In this document: piece by piece, positions 16,660-24,477 of the stretch
Layout: each line of letters starts with the position of its first letter
Numbering within the stretch: the first letter of the stretch is position 1
IMG/VR virus record: IMGVR_UViG_3300009431_000028
Span: 1-47,162 of that record
DNA from: a virus
Length of the DNA stretch: 47,162 nucleotides
Strand: one strand, 5' to 3'
Notes under the pieces: generated by a model
The model's database searches: none
What the model was told of the DNA's origin: nothing
What the model saw: the letters and a program-made list of their open reading frames with translations, nothing else
Position numbers and translations under genes: made by a program

Positions 16660-17580
16660 TTAGTCTATTGGAATATACTCTTCACCTATTACCTTAGGTT
16701 TGGTTGAATATCCATTTTTATACGGCTCTATCTTGACATTATTACGTATAGCTGGGAACTTAATTTCTTCTAAGAACTCGGTAACTGAAGAAAGAGGAAT
16801 GTTAAAACCAATATTCCACATACCATATATACCTGCATAGATGACTCCATTGACTTCTCCATTCATATTGTATACAGGACTACCGCTATTTCCTGGATAT
16901 GTCATACAAGCTAGCTGTTCTGCCCATGACCCTAGTATCATAAGGCTCTCTTTAGTCTTAAACCCTACCTCAGTAAACCATGGTCTACCCATTGGATTAC
17001 CAATAACTACAATAGGTTGATGTATCTTAAGAGGCTCTGTAGCAATAGGAGACGTAAGCATAGGCCTATCAACCTGAATAATTGCTAAATCAGCCTTACC
17101 ACTAGTAGCAACTGTTTTCCCTGGTATAAGTCCCATATACTGGGGACTTTCTACTTCTGAGCCACATACAGTAGAGTTACCACCGATATGGTTATTGGTC
17201 AATATATAGGACATATGGTCATTAGAATAGACAACAGTACCTGTACCCCTAGCCCTTCTACCATTCTGACAATCACCACCATTAGGTACAAACCATATCC
17301 TAACCACTGAATCATGCATCCTTTGAAACACTCCAGGAGAGATATCAGTTATATCCTTACTTTTAGGACTAGGCAACGTATAACGCTTATTATTCAATAT
17401 AGCATATGTCTGTTGTAAGGCATTAAAAGTACGTATAACAGCCGTACCGGCCTTACCTACAACATCTATTGCCTTATCAGGTGTTGCTACATATACTACT
17501 AATACACACCCTAATAGACATCCTAATATTAGACTTGTACCTTCACTAAATATCTTTCTATACCACTTCTTTTTCCTCAT
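16660..17580 (-). CDS. Membrane-anchored trypsin-like serine protease
   Basis: A 306-residue protein with a basic N-terminus and a membrane segment at about residues 15-32, without an obvious cleavage site, so probably anchored with the enzyme outside the cytoplasm. After a 55-residue stalk, the chymotrypsin/DegP-like domain has a complete triad: His131 (LTNNHIGG), Asp164 (GKADLAIIQV) and Ser232 (PGNSGSPVYN). There is no PDZ domain. It overlaps the upstream gene by four bases and has AGGAGG. The substrate is unknown; envelope proteins of the host are plausible. Exported proteases of this type are rare in phages. Confidence 0.88.
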   Translation of the reverse strand: MRKKKWYRKIFSEGTSLILGCLLGCVLVVYVATPDKAIDVVGKAGTAVIRTFNALQQTYAILNNKRYTLPSPKSKDITDISPGVFQRMHDSVVRIWFVPNGGDCQNGRRARGTGTVVYSNDHMSYILTNNHIGGNSTVCGSEVESPQYMGLIPGKTVATSGKADLAIIQVDRPMLTSPIATEPLKIHQPIVVIGNPMGRPWFTEVGFKTKESLMILGSWAEQLACMTYPGNSGSPVYNMNGEVNGVIYAGIYGMWNIGFNIPLSSVTEFLEEIKFPAIRNNVKIEPYKNGYSTKPKVIGEEYIPID

Positions 17581-17840
17581 TTATCCTCCTTCCAGCATGG
17601 GTTAGTACTTAACTCATCTACATGTCTCTGTAAACAAAGCATATTATTAATAACCTTATCTAACTCTTCTCCACATACACAATCCTTAGTAATAGTAACA
17701 TCTTCCATAGGAGGATAATGTGGTTTAGGTACCTTCACGACCTTCACGCGGGCACAAGCAGGAGCAGTAACTACCAGTATTACTCCCAATAATAGCCATA
17801 ATATAGTATACCCAGTAAAGAATCCTTTATTATACTTCAT
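17577..17840 (-). CDS. Exported Cys-containing small protein
   Basis: An 87-residue protein with an N-terminal hydrophobic signal (residues 10-29) ending TAPACARV, which could be a signal peptidase I site; the lipobox fit is poor. The mature part has a Pro/Lys segment and Cys residues in CVCGEE, LCLQRH and NPCWK. It is coupled to the protease gene by ATGA. It may be an envelope partner of the protease, but no family is recognised. An outer-membrane spanin is an alternative I cannot support. Confidence 0.65.
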   Translation of the reverse strand: MKYNKGFFTGYTILWLLLGVILVVTAPACARVKVVKVPKPHYPPMEDVTITKDCVCGEELDKVINNMLCLQRHVDELSTNPCWKEDK

Positions 17841-18069
17841 AATCTATTTCCTTTCTATACTGACGTCTATTAATATAGGCCTTACACCAAGATATAGCAG
17901 CCTTCTCTGTCTTAAAGAACTTAGGCTTACAGAAGGTATGAGAACATACAATATAATTTTGATGTTCTTCATCTGGTAAAATCCAATGCTTAGCTGTATA
18001 AGGCTCAGAGATAGCAAATTGATACTTACCATTAAACTCATTCTTAGTTATTACTATCTTATACTTCAT
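17830..18069 (-). CDS. Hypothetical early protein
   Basis: A 79-residue protein rich in Lys, Tyr, Phe and His (for example EPYTAKHWILPDEEHQNY). It has no signal peptide. AAGGAGGAG stands before the ATG. Its end overlaps the next gene by 11 bases. The compact mix of strands and one helix (KAAISWCKAYINR) resembles small phage accessory proteins. The function is unknown. Confidence 0.7.
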   Translation of the reverse strand: MKYKIVITKNEFNGKYQFAISEPYTAKHWILPDEEHQNYIVCSHTFCKPKFFKTEKAAISWCKAYINRRQYRKEIDYEV

Positions 18070-18122
18070 ATTACTCCTCCTTAACTATGTAGCCATATAC
18101 TTAGAGGGTTTAGATCCGTCTT

Positions 18123-18797
18123 TCACTCACTAACCTTTCTAAACCCTATAACCCACACCCAGTCGTTACGATCCCATGCGTCGGGGCCGTAGATTGAGTT
18201 CCAGACTTTTATCCATTGCTCTTTGATGTTGTCTCTCACATAGGGCACTGTGTGCGAATAGCGGATGCCTTCGTTTTGCATGTCTTTTTTTGATATATCC
18301 TGCACCCTCTCTACTCGTATGTCGGTGATCTCAAGTACAGCAGGAGAAGCTGCACGGGGAAGGTTTTTCGCAGGAAACGAATTCCATTTAAAATCTTTTT
18401 CGTTAGGGCTTCCACCTGAATCAATAATTAGCTTTCCATCTTCATCAACATAAGCACACGTCTCTGTATCGTCCCACAGATAGTGTGCAGCTATTGGTCT
18501 TGCCCTTGTAAACGCAAATGCTTCTTTATCTTCACCTTCTAGATCTACCATCTTGAAAGGATGTTGCACCCAAAGCCGATCACCTACTTTTCCGTAGGGG
18601 CATTGAAAGTCGATGACATTTTCAAATGGATTATCTTGGTCGATATTCTGAAACGAGAACGTATTGGGACCGCTCCACCATCCAGTAGTATGCGTTTTGG
18701 GCGGCTGCGGCTTGATAATCCTCCGCGTCTTCATCTTGCGGCCATCAAGTATGGCTTTCACCATCTCTGCGTTGAATATGATGGGGCGTTCTTTCAT
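18123..18797 (-). CDS. ASCH-domain-like phage protein
   Basis: A 224-residue protein beginning MKERPIIFNAEMVKAILDGR. I use this ATG, which has GGAGG seven bases upstream, and not an ATG 66 bases earlier. The sequence follows a phage family with KTRRIIKPQ, CPYGKVGDRLWV, ITDIRVERVQDIS and a closing WVWVIGF, related to ASCH domains, which are thought to bind RNA or modified bases. The precise activity is unknown. It lies in the distal early operon between secreted proteins. Confidence 0.78.
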   Translation of the reverse strand: MKERPIIFNAEMVKAILDGRKMKTRRIIKPQPPKTHTTGWWSGPNTFSFQNIDQDNPFENVIDFQCPYGKVGDRLWVQHPFKMVDLEGEDKEAFAFTRARPIAAHYLWDDTETCAYVDEDGKLIIDSGGSPNEKDFKWNSFPAKNLPRAASPAVLEITDIRVERVQDISKKDMQNEGIRYSHTVPYVRDNIKEQWIKVWNSIYGPDAWDRNDWVWVIGFRKVSE

Positions 18798-18862
18798 TAC
18801 AGAACCTCCTATAAGGCCGTTAAATCCAAACGCTTGCGATATTGCAGATATTATTAAAGCCA

Positions 18863-19294
18863 TTACTCACCAACCTTTCGGCCTTTGAGTTTATCCCAAA
18901 TAATCTCTGCCGTTTTCGGTGTTATGTTTATTGAGTACATATGGGTTAGCCACTCATCGAATGTTATCGGCGGCTTGTCGTCGTGGTATTCTTTGGGTAC
19001 GCCCATAAAAGTTTTCCTAAAATCCTCTTTAGTTATAAGCGGCTCATCATCGGGGAGGGCGTTGAATATGGCTAACGTAGAACAATCTGGCTTAATCATA
19101 CATTGAAGCGTTTTGCACCATTGTTTAAACTGTTCCTTTTTCACTACATCCTCTGGTTCATGCGTCAGTAGTAATACTTGGTCAAATCTGCATCCTTTTA
19201 AACATTTACCCCAGCGGACAGTCCTAACCGTTAGGTCTGGTCCATACACTTTATTTGGCTGCAACGTCTCACTTACAATTAAAATATCATACAT
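18863..19294 (-). CDS. Hypothetical early protein
   Basis: A 143-residue protein starting MYDILIVSE at the ATG that follows GGAGG by four bases; an upstream ATG would give five more residues. The fold looks alpha/beta with a hydrophobic first strand (YDILIV) and a second strand (VLLLTH). The C-terminal part is helical (FDEWLTHMYSINITPKTAE). I recognise no family. Confidence 0.72.
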   Translation of the reverse strand: MYDILIVSETLQPNKVYGPDLTVRTVRWGKCLKGCRFDQVLLLTHEPEDVVKKEQFKQWCKTLQCMIKPDCSTLAIFNALPDDEPLITKEDFRKTFMGVPKEYHDDKPPITFDEWLTHMYSINITPKTAEIIWDKLKGRKVGE

Positions 19295-19305
19295 CGGGCC
19301 TCCAA

Positions 19306-19998
19306 TCAATCTAAGCTACTCGTATTAAACATAGCTACTCCCCCTACAGGAAAGATAGCATCTCCAAACCATTTAGATACAACACCTACTACACCGCCTT
19401 TACCATCTACTACAGGACTACCAGACATACCAGGCAATATAACCCCTGATACCCATGTCATTCTAAAGTTACGATCGCCTGGGTCAATACGCCACAGTTT
19501 AGAGTATTTAAGCTCATTACCTCTAAGTACGATATCATTACCTTTTATGGTAATAACTACCTGCTTCCAGTAGGGTTGTACTGCCCATAGATCCCTATCC
19601 AATATAACACCATCATTAGGGTCTTCTACCCACTCCTGATCTACTATCTCTAGCCTAGTCCTATGTCTATTAGCTGTACCAGGTACCCTACATATATCAG
19701 TACCATTAGGGTCCATATCACTACTCATAATATGAGATGAGGCATATTCGCTACCCTTATATATGTATCTAACAAAGGTTCTCTGGATAAAGGCGGGAGC
19801 ACAACAATGTCCAGCAGTCCATACCCTGGATACACCCTTCCTATCCTTAGCTACAAAACCGCTACAATAAGGCTCTCCCTCATTAATTAATAGCACTGTA
19901 TCCTTCATTACCCTCTTTACCTTACGAGGAGTACCCGCCCATACCATGGAAGGTAGTAATAAGGAAAGGAGAATCAAGTAGATTGTTAGACATTTCAT
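19306..19998 (-). CDS. Secreted trypsin-like serine protease
   Basis: A 230-residue protein with a typical signal peptide (residues 1-21, cleavage likely after VWA). The protease domain has a complete triad: His64 (WTAGHCC), Asp101 (NGTDICRV) and Ser192 (LPGMSGSPVVD). Cys45 and Cys65 lie where the His-loop disulphide of trypsins sits. Overall it is more like bacterial secreted trypsins than like the membrane-anchored protease at 16660-17580. It overlaps the start of its upstream neighbour's stop by four bases (ATGA). It likely acts in the periplasm or outside the cell; the target is unknown. Confidence 0.88.
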   Translation of the reverse strand: MKCLTIYLILLSLLLPSMVWAGTPRKVKRVMKDTVLLINEGEPYCSGFVAKDRKGVSRVWTAGHCCAPAFIQRTFVRYIYKGSEYASSHIMSSDMDPNGTDICRVPGTANRHRTRLEIVDQEWVEDPNDGVILDRDLWAVQPYWKQVVITIKGNDIVLRGNELKYSKLWRIDPGDRNFRMTWVSGVILPGMSGSPVVDGKGGVVGVVSKWFGDAIFPVGGVAMFNTSSLD

Positions 19999-20288
19999 TT
20001 AGAGTTCTCCCCCTTGTACTCCTTAGCCTCTTCTTTAACATTCTTCCAGTGCTCTGCCCAACGACAACCTAAACTACAAATATACTTAGTCTGGTCTGGA
20101 TGTTTCTCAAATAGACTATTTCGCCTATCCACTGCATAGCTGCATACGTTCTTACACCGTTGCACTGTCCACGCAACGTCATTGGTCGTTTCTGACATAG
20201 GCTCTAAAACTAATAATCCAGCCCATACCTGCCCACATATAAGCACTATTAACAGTACTATACACCATATAAATAATAGTCTATTCAT
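19995..20288 (-). CDS. Exported small protein with twin CX3C motif
   Basis: A 97-residue protein. I start it at the ATG giving MNRLLFIWCIVLLIVL, which follows GGAGG, rather than nine codons upstream. The signal ends QVWAG, nearly the same cleavage site as the neighbouring protease. The mature part has CKNVC, 21 residues, then CSLGC, the paired CX3C arrangement of helical hairpins. Its stop overlaps the protease start (ATGA). The adjacent pairing of protease and twin-CX3C protein occurs twice in this genome. Confidence 0.75.
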   Translation of the reverse strand: MNRLLFIWCIVLLIVLICGQVWAGLLVLEPMSETTNDVAWTVQRCKNVCSYAVDRRNSLFEKHPDQTKYICSLGCRWAEHWKNVKEEAKEYKGENSK

Positions 20289-20661
20289 TATCCTCCAATA
20301 GTTCAGGATTCTCATATATGTTACCTATTACCTCACATTCAAATTCAGGGGTATCAAGCCTACCTTCAATCCATTTATTGGGTTTCTGGTGCCCCATCAT
20401 AGCAAAACCCCCATTAAACCATTCTATAGTCACTTTAGTGTATTCCACGGCCACATCACAACCATTAATTAGATCCCCTTCATATATCTCTTTACCATTC
20501 TTATCTTTAAGACCAGTGTACTGCATAAGATCGCACTGTTTACCGATATCGCCTAATTGATGATCGTCTTCACAAAAAGCCCACCCATCTGCATATAGGC
20601 TAACATCAAAGAACATCTGCTTTTCTATCCTATCCCAGGCTCTAAACCTAATTACTCGCAT
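20281..20661 (-). CDS. YopX-family protein
   Basis: A 126-residue protein matching the YopX pattern of phage proteins: RFRAWDRIEKQMFFDV at the start, then LMQYTGLKDKNGKEIYEGD and a closing EVIGNIYENPELL. The function of the family is unknown. The ATG at 20661 has GGAGGA six bases upstream and overlaps the end of the lipoprotein gene. It lies between two exported proteins but has no signal itself. Confidence 0.88.
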   Translation of the reverse strand: MRVIRFRAWDRIEKQMFFDVSLYADGWAFCEDDHQLGDIGKQCDLMQYTGLKDKNGKEIYEGDLINGCDVAVEYTKVTIEWFNGGFAMMGHQKPNKWIEGRLDTPEFECEVIGNIYENPELLEDNE

Positions 20662-20933
20662 ACGCACTCCTCCTCACTACCTGTACCGGCAGTACCACTA
20701 AATTCATCCTCAGCAAAGAAGTCCTTATCAGCATCAGCAGTAGCCATAAAATCAGCACATACCATATACCCACACTGAGCCTCAGTAAACCCCGTCTCAT
20801 CCATACACTCCTGGATAAGCTCAGGCATCTTAAACTCCATAGTTACCAGCTTCTCCGGAACATTGATGCAAGCAGTCAGAAGTACCCCTGAGAGTCCTAC
20901 AATTGCCGTGTATTGAACGATCTTCCTTATCAT
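20652..20933 (-). CDS. Small lipoprotein
   Basis: A 93-residue protein with a signal peptide and lipobox LLTAC (Cys22), then an acidic domain with Cys residues in QECMDE, CGYMVC and a final CVCE. The first codons contain copy 5 of the dispersed element. The ribosome site is poor. It would be lipid-anchored in the envelope. Superinfection exclusion by small phage lipoproteins is known in other phages, but there is no direct evidence here. Confidence 0.75.
   Translation of the reverse strand: MIRKIVQYTAIVGLSGVLLTACINVPEKLVTMEFKMPELIQECMDETGFTEAQCGYMVCADFMATADADKDFFAEDEFSGTAGTGSEEECVCE
20889..20922 (+). repeat. 57-bp dispersed element, copy 5 (degenerate, inside a gene)
   Basis: The first 34 positions align without gaps to the copy at 36640, with shared TGAGA, TTGCC and TTGAACGATC, and a shared upstream CCCC. 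About three quarters of positions match. The palindromic end (AGGGGTAACCCC) is not conserved. On the - strand it codes for part of the lipoprotein signal peptide (IVQYTAIVGLSG). Confidence 0.65.
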
Positions 20934-20985
20934 GATACCTAGCCCTACCTTTCTGACTTATCTTCCCTGAATGGCTTTACTTTCA

Positions 20986-21171
20986 TTAAAGCTCCATCCT
21001 TATAACCCATGGTTTAACTAGATTATCTGCCGGTCTGTACTCACGCCACTCTTCCAGATGCATAAACATCGGGAGCCATCCCTCCCACATCTCTCTAGAT
21101 TCCACATCAATCTCTTTAAAGTGCTCATATACCTGTCCTGTAAGCCAATTAACCCTGGTCTTCTCTAACAT
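20986..21171 (-). CDS. Hypothetical early protein
   Basis: A 61-residue acidic, Trp-rich protein (REMWEGWLPMFMHLEEWREY). It is coupled to the MazG-like gene, which ends within its first codons. No known domain. It may be a small inhibitor-type early protein, which I cannot support further. Confidence 0.62.
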   Translation of the reverse strand: MLEKTRVNWLTGQVYEHFKEIDVESREMWEGWLPMFMHLEEWREYRPADNLVKPWVIRMEL

Positions 21172-21500
21172 ACCTTACCCCCATGTCTCCTACTCCTGGT
21201 CTTATTATAGGCCATCTTAACCGCTAATGCATCAGCTAATGGCACGTTATATGCACCACATAGATCAAATACCCTTATAAGTATATCAGCCATCTCTACA
21301 GCAAAGCCTTCTGGCTTCTTAGTTACATCATCATATTCAATAGTGGAGACAGAAGACCCCACCCTATACGCTTCTAAACATTCAGATACCTCAGAATGGA
21401 TAAGGGCCAAGCATTCTGGTATCTGTCTATCAGTATCCCACCACCCCTTATCTACTGCTGTAGCATGAGCCTTTTGACACATCTTATCAATAGTTTTCAT
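21165..21500 (-). CDS. MazG-like nucleotide pyrophosphohydrolase
   Basis: A 111-residue all-helical protein with the metal-binding pattern of MazG-type enzymes: IHSEVSECLEAYR in the first helix pair and FAVEMADILIRVFDL in the second, then KMAYNKTRSRRHGGK, which is typical of phage members. These enzymes hydrolyse nucleoside triphosphates to monophosphates plus pyrophosphate. In phages they are proposed to lower ppGpp or clean nucleotide pools. A GGAGGG site lies 4 bases upstream. Confidence 0.88.
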   Translation of the reverse strand: MKTIDKMCQKAHATAVDKGWWDTDRQIPECLALIHSEVSECLEAYRVGSSVSTIEYDDVTKKPEGFAVEMADILIRVFDLCGAYNVPLADALAVKMAYNKTRSRRHGGKVC

Positions 21501-21844
21501 GTACCCTCCGGTGCAATACCTTCCATTACCAGCTCATCCCATGTTTTACCCCAATACTTCTTAGCCATTTGCGACCTGTATATATTCATATGGGCTTCGC
21601 AGCAGAAGTGTAAAGGAATAAAGTTCTTAGTTTCTAGTTTACCCCATTCACCACAGAACTTACATGGTCCTGGTACAGGATCCTGGTTCTTGGCTAAACT
21701 ACGTACCTCAGCTGCATCTACCTCTAATTGGTATTTACCATCAGCCCTTTTATATATCCAACAGTTTATATCATTGTCGTGGAAATGAGACTCCCATTGA
21801 CAAAGATCTTCCCTATTATCCATAGGCTTACTAAAGACGTACAT
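21497..21844 (-). CDS. Hypothetical protein with putative zinc-binding Cys/His cluster
   Basis: A protein of 115 residues from MYVFSKPMDN, using the ATG with GGGAG upstream; an ATG at 21865 that overlaps the preceding stop would add seven residues. The first half is alpha/beta; the second has CKFCGEWG and HFCCEAH, a plausible zinc site. It overlaps the MazG-like gene by four bases. The function is unknown. Confidence 0.7.
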   Translation of the reverse strand: MYVFSKPMDNREDLCQWESHFHDNDINCWIYKRADGKYQLEVDAAEVRSLAKNQDPVPGPCKFCGEWGKLETKNFIPLHFCCEAHMNIYRSQMAKKYWGKTWDELVMEGIAPEGT

Positions 21845-21861
21845 TTCTATCTCCCTTGTTA

Positions 21862-22137
21862 TCATTTAACCATAATCCCATATCTAATGTTCTTCATCAG
21901 GTGTTTATCTTTATCGGGTACTACATGTACGGGTAAAGCTTTAAACATATACTCTAGAACAGGAGTAGCCTTGGAGGGATTATCTTTATCTCCAGCAAAG
22001 CGTACATTAACATCTAAAGCCTCTGCATATAGATTAAACTGCTCGCAGGACAGGGCTACAAACCTTGGATCTTCTCCATATAGTTCCTGATAATTATTGT
22101 ACTGGTTTATCAATCCTACGTAATCGAATTCCTTCAT
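21862..22137 (-). CDS. Hypothetical early protein
   Basis: A 91-residue protein starting MKEFDYVGLINQYNN, at the ATG that overlaps the stop of the small upstream gene (ATGA) with GGAGG eight bases before it. It is acidic and mostly helical, with no known motif. It is probably the first full gene served by the promoter at 22233-22261. Confidence 0.68.
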   Translation of the reverse strand: MKEFDYVGLINQYNNYQELYGEDPRFVALSCEQFNLYAEALDVNVRFAGDKDNPSKATPVLEYMFKALPVHVVPDKDKHLMKNIRYGIMVK

Positions 22138-22277
22138 ACTGTATACCTCCATTGTTTCCAAAGGTTTATGTGAAACTTAACAATAGCGTGAGCATGAGAC
22201 TCTGATTTAGCTAAAGCATAAGCACAGTTTAATATATACACTAAAGAGTGTGGTATGTCAACCCTTTTATTTTTCAT
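22134..22277 (-). CDS. Small 47-residue early protein
   Basis: This 47-codon frame starts at an ATG overlapping the RuvC stop (ATGA), has GGGAGG upstream, and ends with TGA overlapping the next ATG. Coupling at both ends makes it credible despite its size. The product (MKNKRVDIPHSL, then AYALAKSESHAHAIV and WKQWRY) is basic and His-containing. The function is unknown. A sigma-70 promoter lies inside it. Confidence 0.65.
   Translation of the reverse strand: MKNKRVDIPHSLVYILNCAYALAKSESHAHAIVKFHINLWKQWRYTV
22233..22261 (-). promoter_or_regulatory. Internal early sigma-70 promoter
   Basis: On the - strand TTGACA (22256-22261) is followed by 17 bases and TATATA (22233-22238). It lies within the 47-residue gene and would transcribe the MazG-like gene and the secreted-protein region downstream. 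Confidence 0.6.
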
Positions 22278-22759
22278 ATATCCCTCCCAGCAATAGCAAT
22301 TGAAATAGCGTCAGTCTCATCCCATCTCTTACCCTCTATTAGCTCATCCACAGCATTAGGATTATCTAGGGATGCCTGTACCATAGCTGCTATATCCTGT
22401 TTATCTGTCTTACCATGACCTGATATCTTCTTCTTAATTACTGATGGATTAAGTAGCTTAACTTCGGTTACCTCAGCTTCAGCGCATGCCAGCTGGATAA
22501 TGGCTAGCTTCATATCCATGGACTTGGCTGCCGTACGGTGTGGTATATATGGCTCTTCTAGGCACACCAGTTCAGGTTCATACATACGTAGCATAGCTAT
22601 AAAGTCCTGATAGTAAGAGTGTATACGCTTATACAATGGTGTCTTTACCTTCTTTACTGTAGAGGGAGGTAACTTAACTAGAAGGGTACCTAGTAGCTTA
22701 TTATCCTCTAAACAGGCAATAGCTGTAGTATTACCTGGATCTACTCCTACTATTCTCAT
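22274..22759 (-). CDS. ruvC: RuvC-like Holliday junction resolvase
   Basis: A 161-residue RNase H-fold nuclease. The acidic residues expected of RuvC are present: Asp7 (VGVDPGN), Glu68/Glu69 (VCLEEP) and Asp147/Asp150 (WDETDAISIAI), with a basic region (VIKKKISGHGKTDKQ). It would cut four-way DNA junctions arising during replication or recombination before packaging. It is four bases coupled to the zinc-ribbon gene and near recA. Endonuclease VII is encoded close by, giving two resolvases of different folds. Confidence 0.88.
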   Translation of the reverse strand: MRIVGVDPGNTTAIACLEDNKLLGTLLVKLPPSTVKKVKTPLYKRIHSYYQDFIAMLRMYEPELVCLEEPYIPHRTAAKSMDMKLAIIQLACAEAEVTEVKLLNPSVIKKKISGHGKTDKQDIAAMVQASLDNPNAVDELIEGKRWDETDAISIAIAGRDI

Positions 22760-22986
22760 GAGTTAAGGCCCCTTTCATTAAACCCTGGTACCAGGTCATC
22801 GCACTGTGGGCAGTGCCACATTCCCTCAACAATATAGGTAGGTTCTAAATCATCTATCAATGCCTTCTCTATCATATCTAGTAGATTGTCCATATCAGTA
22901 CAATATGCCTCAATTGGTTCGCAGGTAGCATCCTCTTCGAAGTACATCTCAGTTCCACAGTTATCACACTTCGGGGGTTGGATCAT
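22756..22986 (-). CDS. Zinc-ribbon protein
   Basis: A 76-residue acidic protein with CDNCGTEM near the start and CPQCDDL near the end, a four-Cys zinc ribbon interrupted by a helical stretch. It overlaps recA by 23 bases and ruvC by four. It is likely a DNA or protein adaptor in the recombination operon; no defined function. Confidence 0.72.
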   Translation of the reverse strand: MIQPPKCDNCGTEMYFEEDATCEPIEAYCTDMDNLLDMIEKALIDDLEPTYIVEGMWHCPQCDDLVPGFNERGLNS

Positions 22987-23956
22987 TCGCTACCTCCAGT
23001 ACCTTGGTTCGTATCTCATCTTGCATACCTTCGGTGTCTCTAACCCACTTAACTACAGCAGGCTTACCCTGTTGTTTATCTTCACCATAATAAAACCATC
23101 CACCCTTCTGCTCAATAACACCCTTCGCAATAGCTATATCCACTAAATCATGTAACTTATCAAACCCTACCCCCCACATAAGAGGCACTACTATCTCTTG
23201 CTTAGGAGGAGCTAGTTTATGCTTTATGACCCTAATTCTAGTCATTTGTCCCACAGGTTTAGATGCCTTGGTCAGGGTCTCTTTTCTCCTGATCTCCAGC
23301 CTAGTCGTAGCATAGAAACCCAAAGACTTACCCCCGCTAGTAGTCTCGGGAGGAGGGGCACCGGGCCTTGAAAATCCGCCAACCTTGATTCGAATCTGAT
23401 TGATAAAGATAACAAGACAATTGTTCCTATGACAGAGACCAGACAACATACGGCAAGCCTGCCCCATGAGTCTGGCTTGTAATCCGATATTCGCATCCCC
23501 TATCTCTCCTTCCATTTCTGCCCTAGGTACTAGAGCTGATACTGAATCAATAACAATAACACCGACCTCCCCTGTTTCTACTAATTTCCTAGTAATTTCA
23601 AGGCAGTGCTCTCCACATTCAGGTTGCGCTGTAACTAAGGTCTCGGTATCTACCCCTAATACAGCAGCATAAGAGGCATCTAAAGCATTTTCCATGTCCA
23701 TATAGGCACATACATGACCAGCCTTCTGTGCCTCACGGATTATCTCTAGGGTTAAGGTAGACTTACCACTGGCTTCAGGACCATACAGCTCTACTATACG
23801 TCCCAATGGTAAGCCACCTATCCCTAAGGCACTATCCAAAGAGAGCAGACCCGTTGATACTACCGGTACCTGCGGTATCTCAGACAGGGATTTCACTGTC
23901 CCAGTGCCGTACTGCTTATCAATAGCCTTAATAGCCGCAAGTAGCGTATCACTCAT
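22964..23956 (-). CDS. recA: RecA recombinase
   Basis: A 330-residue RecA-family ATPase. Walker A is GPEASGKST (residues 59-67) and Walker B is GVIVIDSVSALVP; the L2-type segment contains GAPPPETTSGGKSLGFYATTR in two parts around the conserved Gly-Gly-Lys. The length is slightly below that of bacterial RecA, with a short C-terminal domain. It catalyses strand exchange on single-stranded DNA and may also support replication fork repair. The ribosome site is AAAGGA. It overlaps the endonuclease VII gene by four bases. Confidence 0.95.
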   Translation of the reverse strand: MSDTLLAAIKAIDKQYGTGTVKSLSEIPQVPVVSTGLLSLDSALGIGGLPLGRIVELYGPEASGKSTLTLEIIREAQKAGHVCAYMDMENALDASYAAVLGVDTETLVTAQPECGEHCLEITRKLVETGEVGVIVIDSVSALVPRAEMEGEIGDANIGLQARLMGQACRMLSGLCHRNNCLVIFINQIRIKVGGFSRPGAPPPETTSGGKSLGFYATTRLEIRRKETLTKASKPVGQMTRIRVIKHKLAPPKQEIVVPLMWGVGFDKLHDLVDIAIAKGVIEQKGGWFYYGEDKQQGKPAVVKWVRDTEGMQDEIRTKVLEVANDPTPEV

Positions 23957-24477
23957 GTGTTATCCTTTCTATTACTTAGGTACTCAGCTGCTTTGGTCAA
24001 CAGGCTTGGATCATCCCTAAGACATCCTATGCCACGGTTGCACTGGCTACATAGAAGACCTCGTATTGCGTTAGTCTTGTGGCAATGATCCACAACCAGC
24101 GGATGCCCTTTTCGAGATTCTGGTTGTCCACAAATAGCGCATACACCTCCCTGATCGGTTACCATTGTCTCATAGTCTTCGAGGGTTAGATTATACCTTG
24201 TCTTTAACTGCCACTTGCGCAGCCATGCACGGCGTTTTTGGGGGTTATCTCTTCGATACTGGTTGGTTCGCGCATACACCATCTCCTTGTTTTTACGGTA
24301 GTATCGCTGACTTGCGGCACACCGCTTGGCCTTGTTTCTCTGGTAACGCGTATTCGCTACCTCCTTGGTACACTTCGGACACCGTCTGCATGGAGACTTG
24401 CCTCCGTATATCTGGAATTCCGTGCCACCGCATTTACGGCACTTATATGGTTTAGCCTTTAATAGCTCTTCACTCAA
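23953..24477 (-). CDS. Recombination endonuclease VII
   Basis: A 174-residue protein. The N-terminal half has a CRKCGG finger, CRRCPKC, and a basic stretch with repeated Tyr-Arg motifs. The C-terminal half matches endonuclease VII: YNLTLEDYETMV, CAICGQPE, VVDHCHKT and GLLCSQCNRGIG, with zinc-binding Cys and an HNH-like His. T4 gp49 of this family resolves branched DNA. Translation starts at TTG, which overlaps the preceding TGA (TTGA) with GGGAGG six bases upstream. Confidence 0.9.
   Translation of the reverse strand: MSEELLKAKPYKCRKCGGTEFQIYGGKSPCRRCPKCTKEVANTRYQRNKAKRCAASQRYYRKNKEMVYARTNQYRRDNPQKRRAWLRKWQLKTRYNLTLEDYETMVTDQGGVCAICGQPESRKGHPLVVDHCHKTNAIRGLLCSQCNRGIGCLRDDPSLLTKAAEYLSNRKDNT

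Noticed and set aside
18664-18888. 74-codon + strand frame opposite the ASCH-like gene
   Set aside because: Antisense shadow of a recognised family gene, with no ribosome site and no domain.
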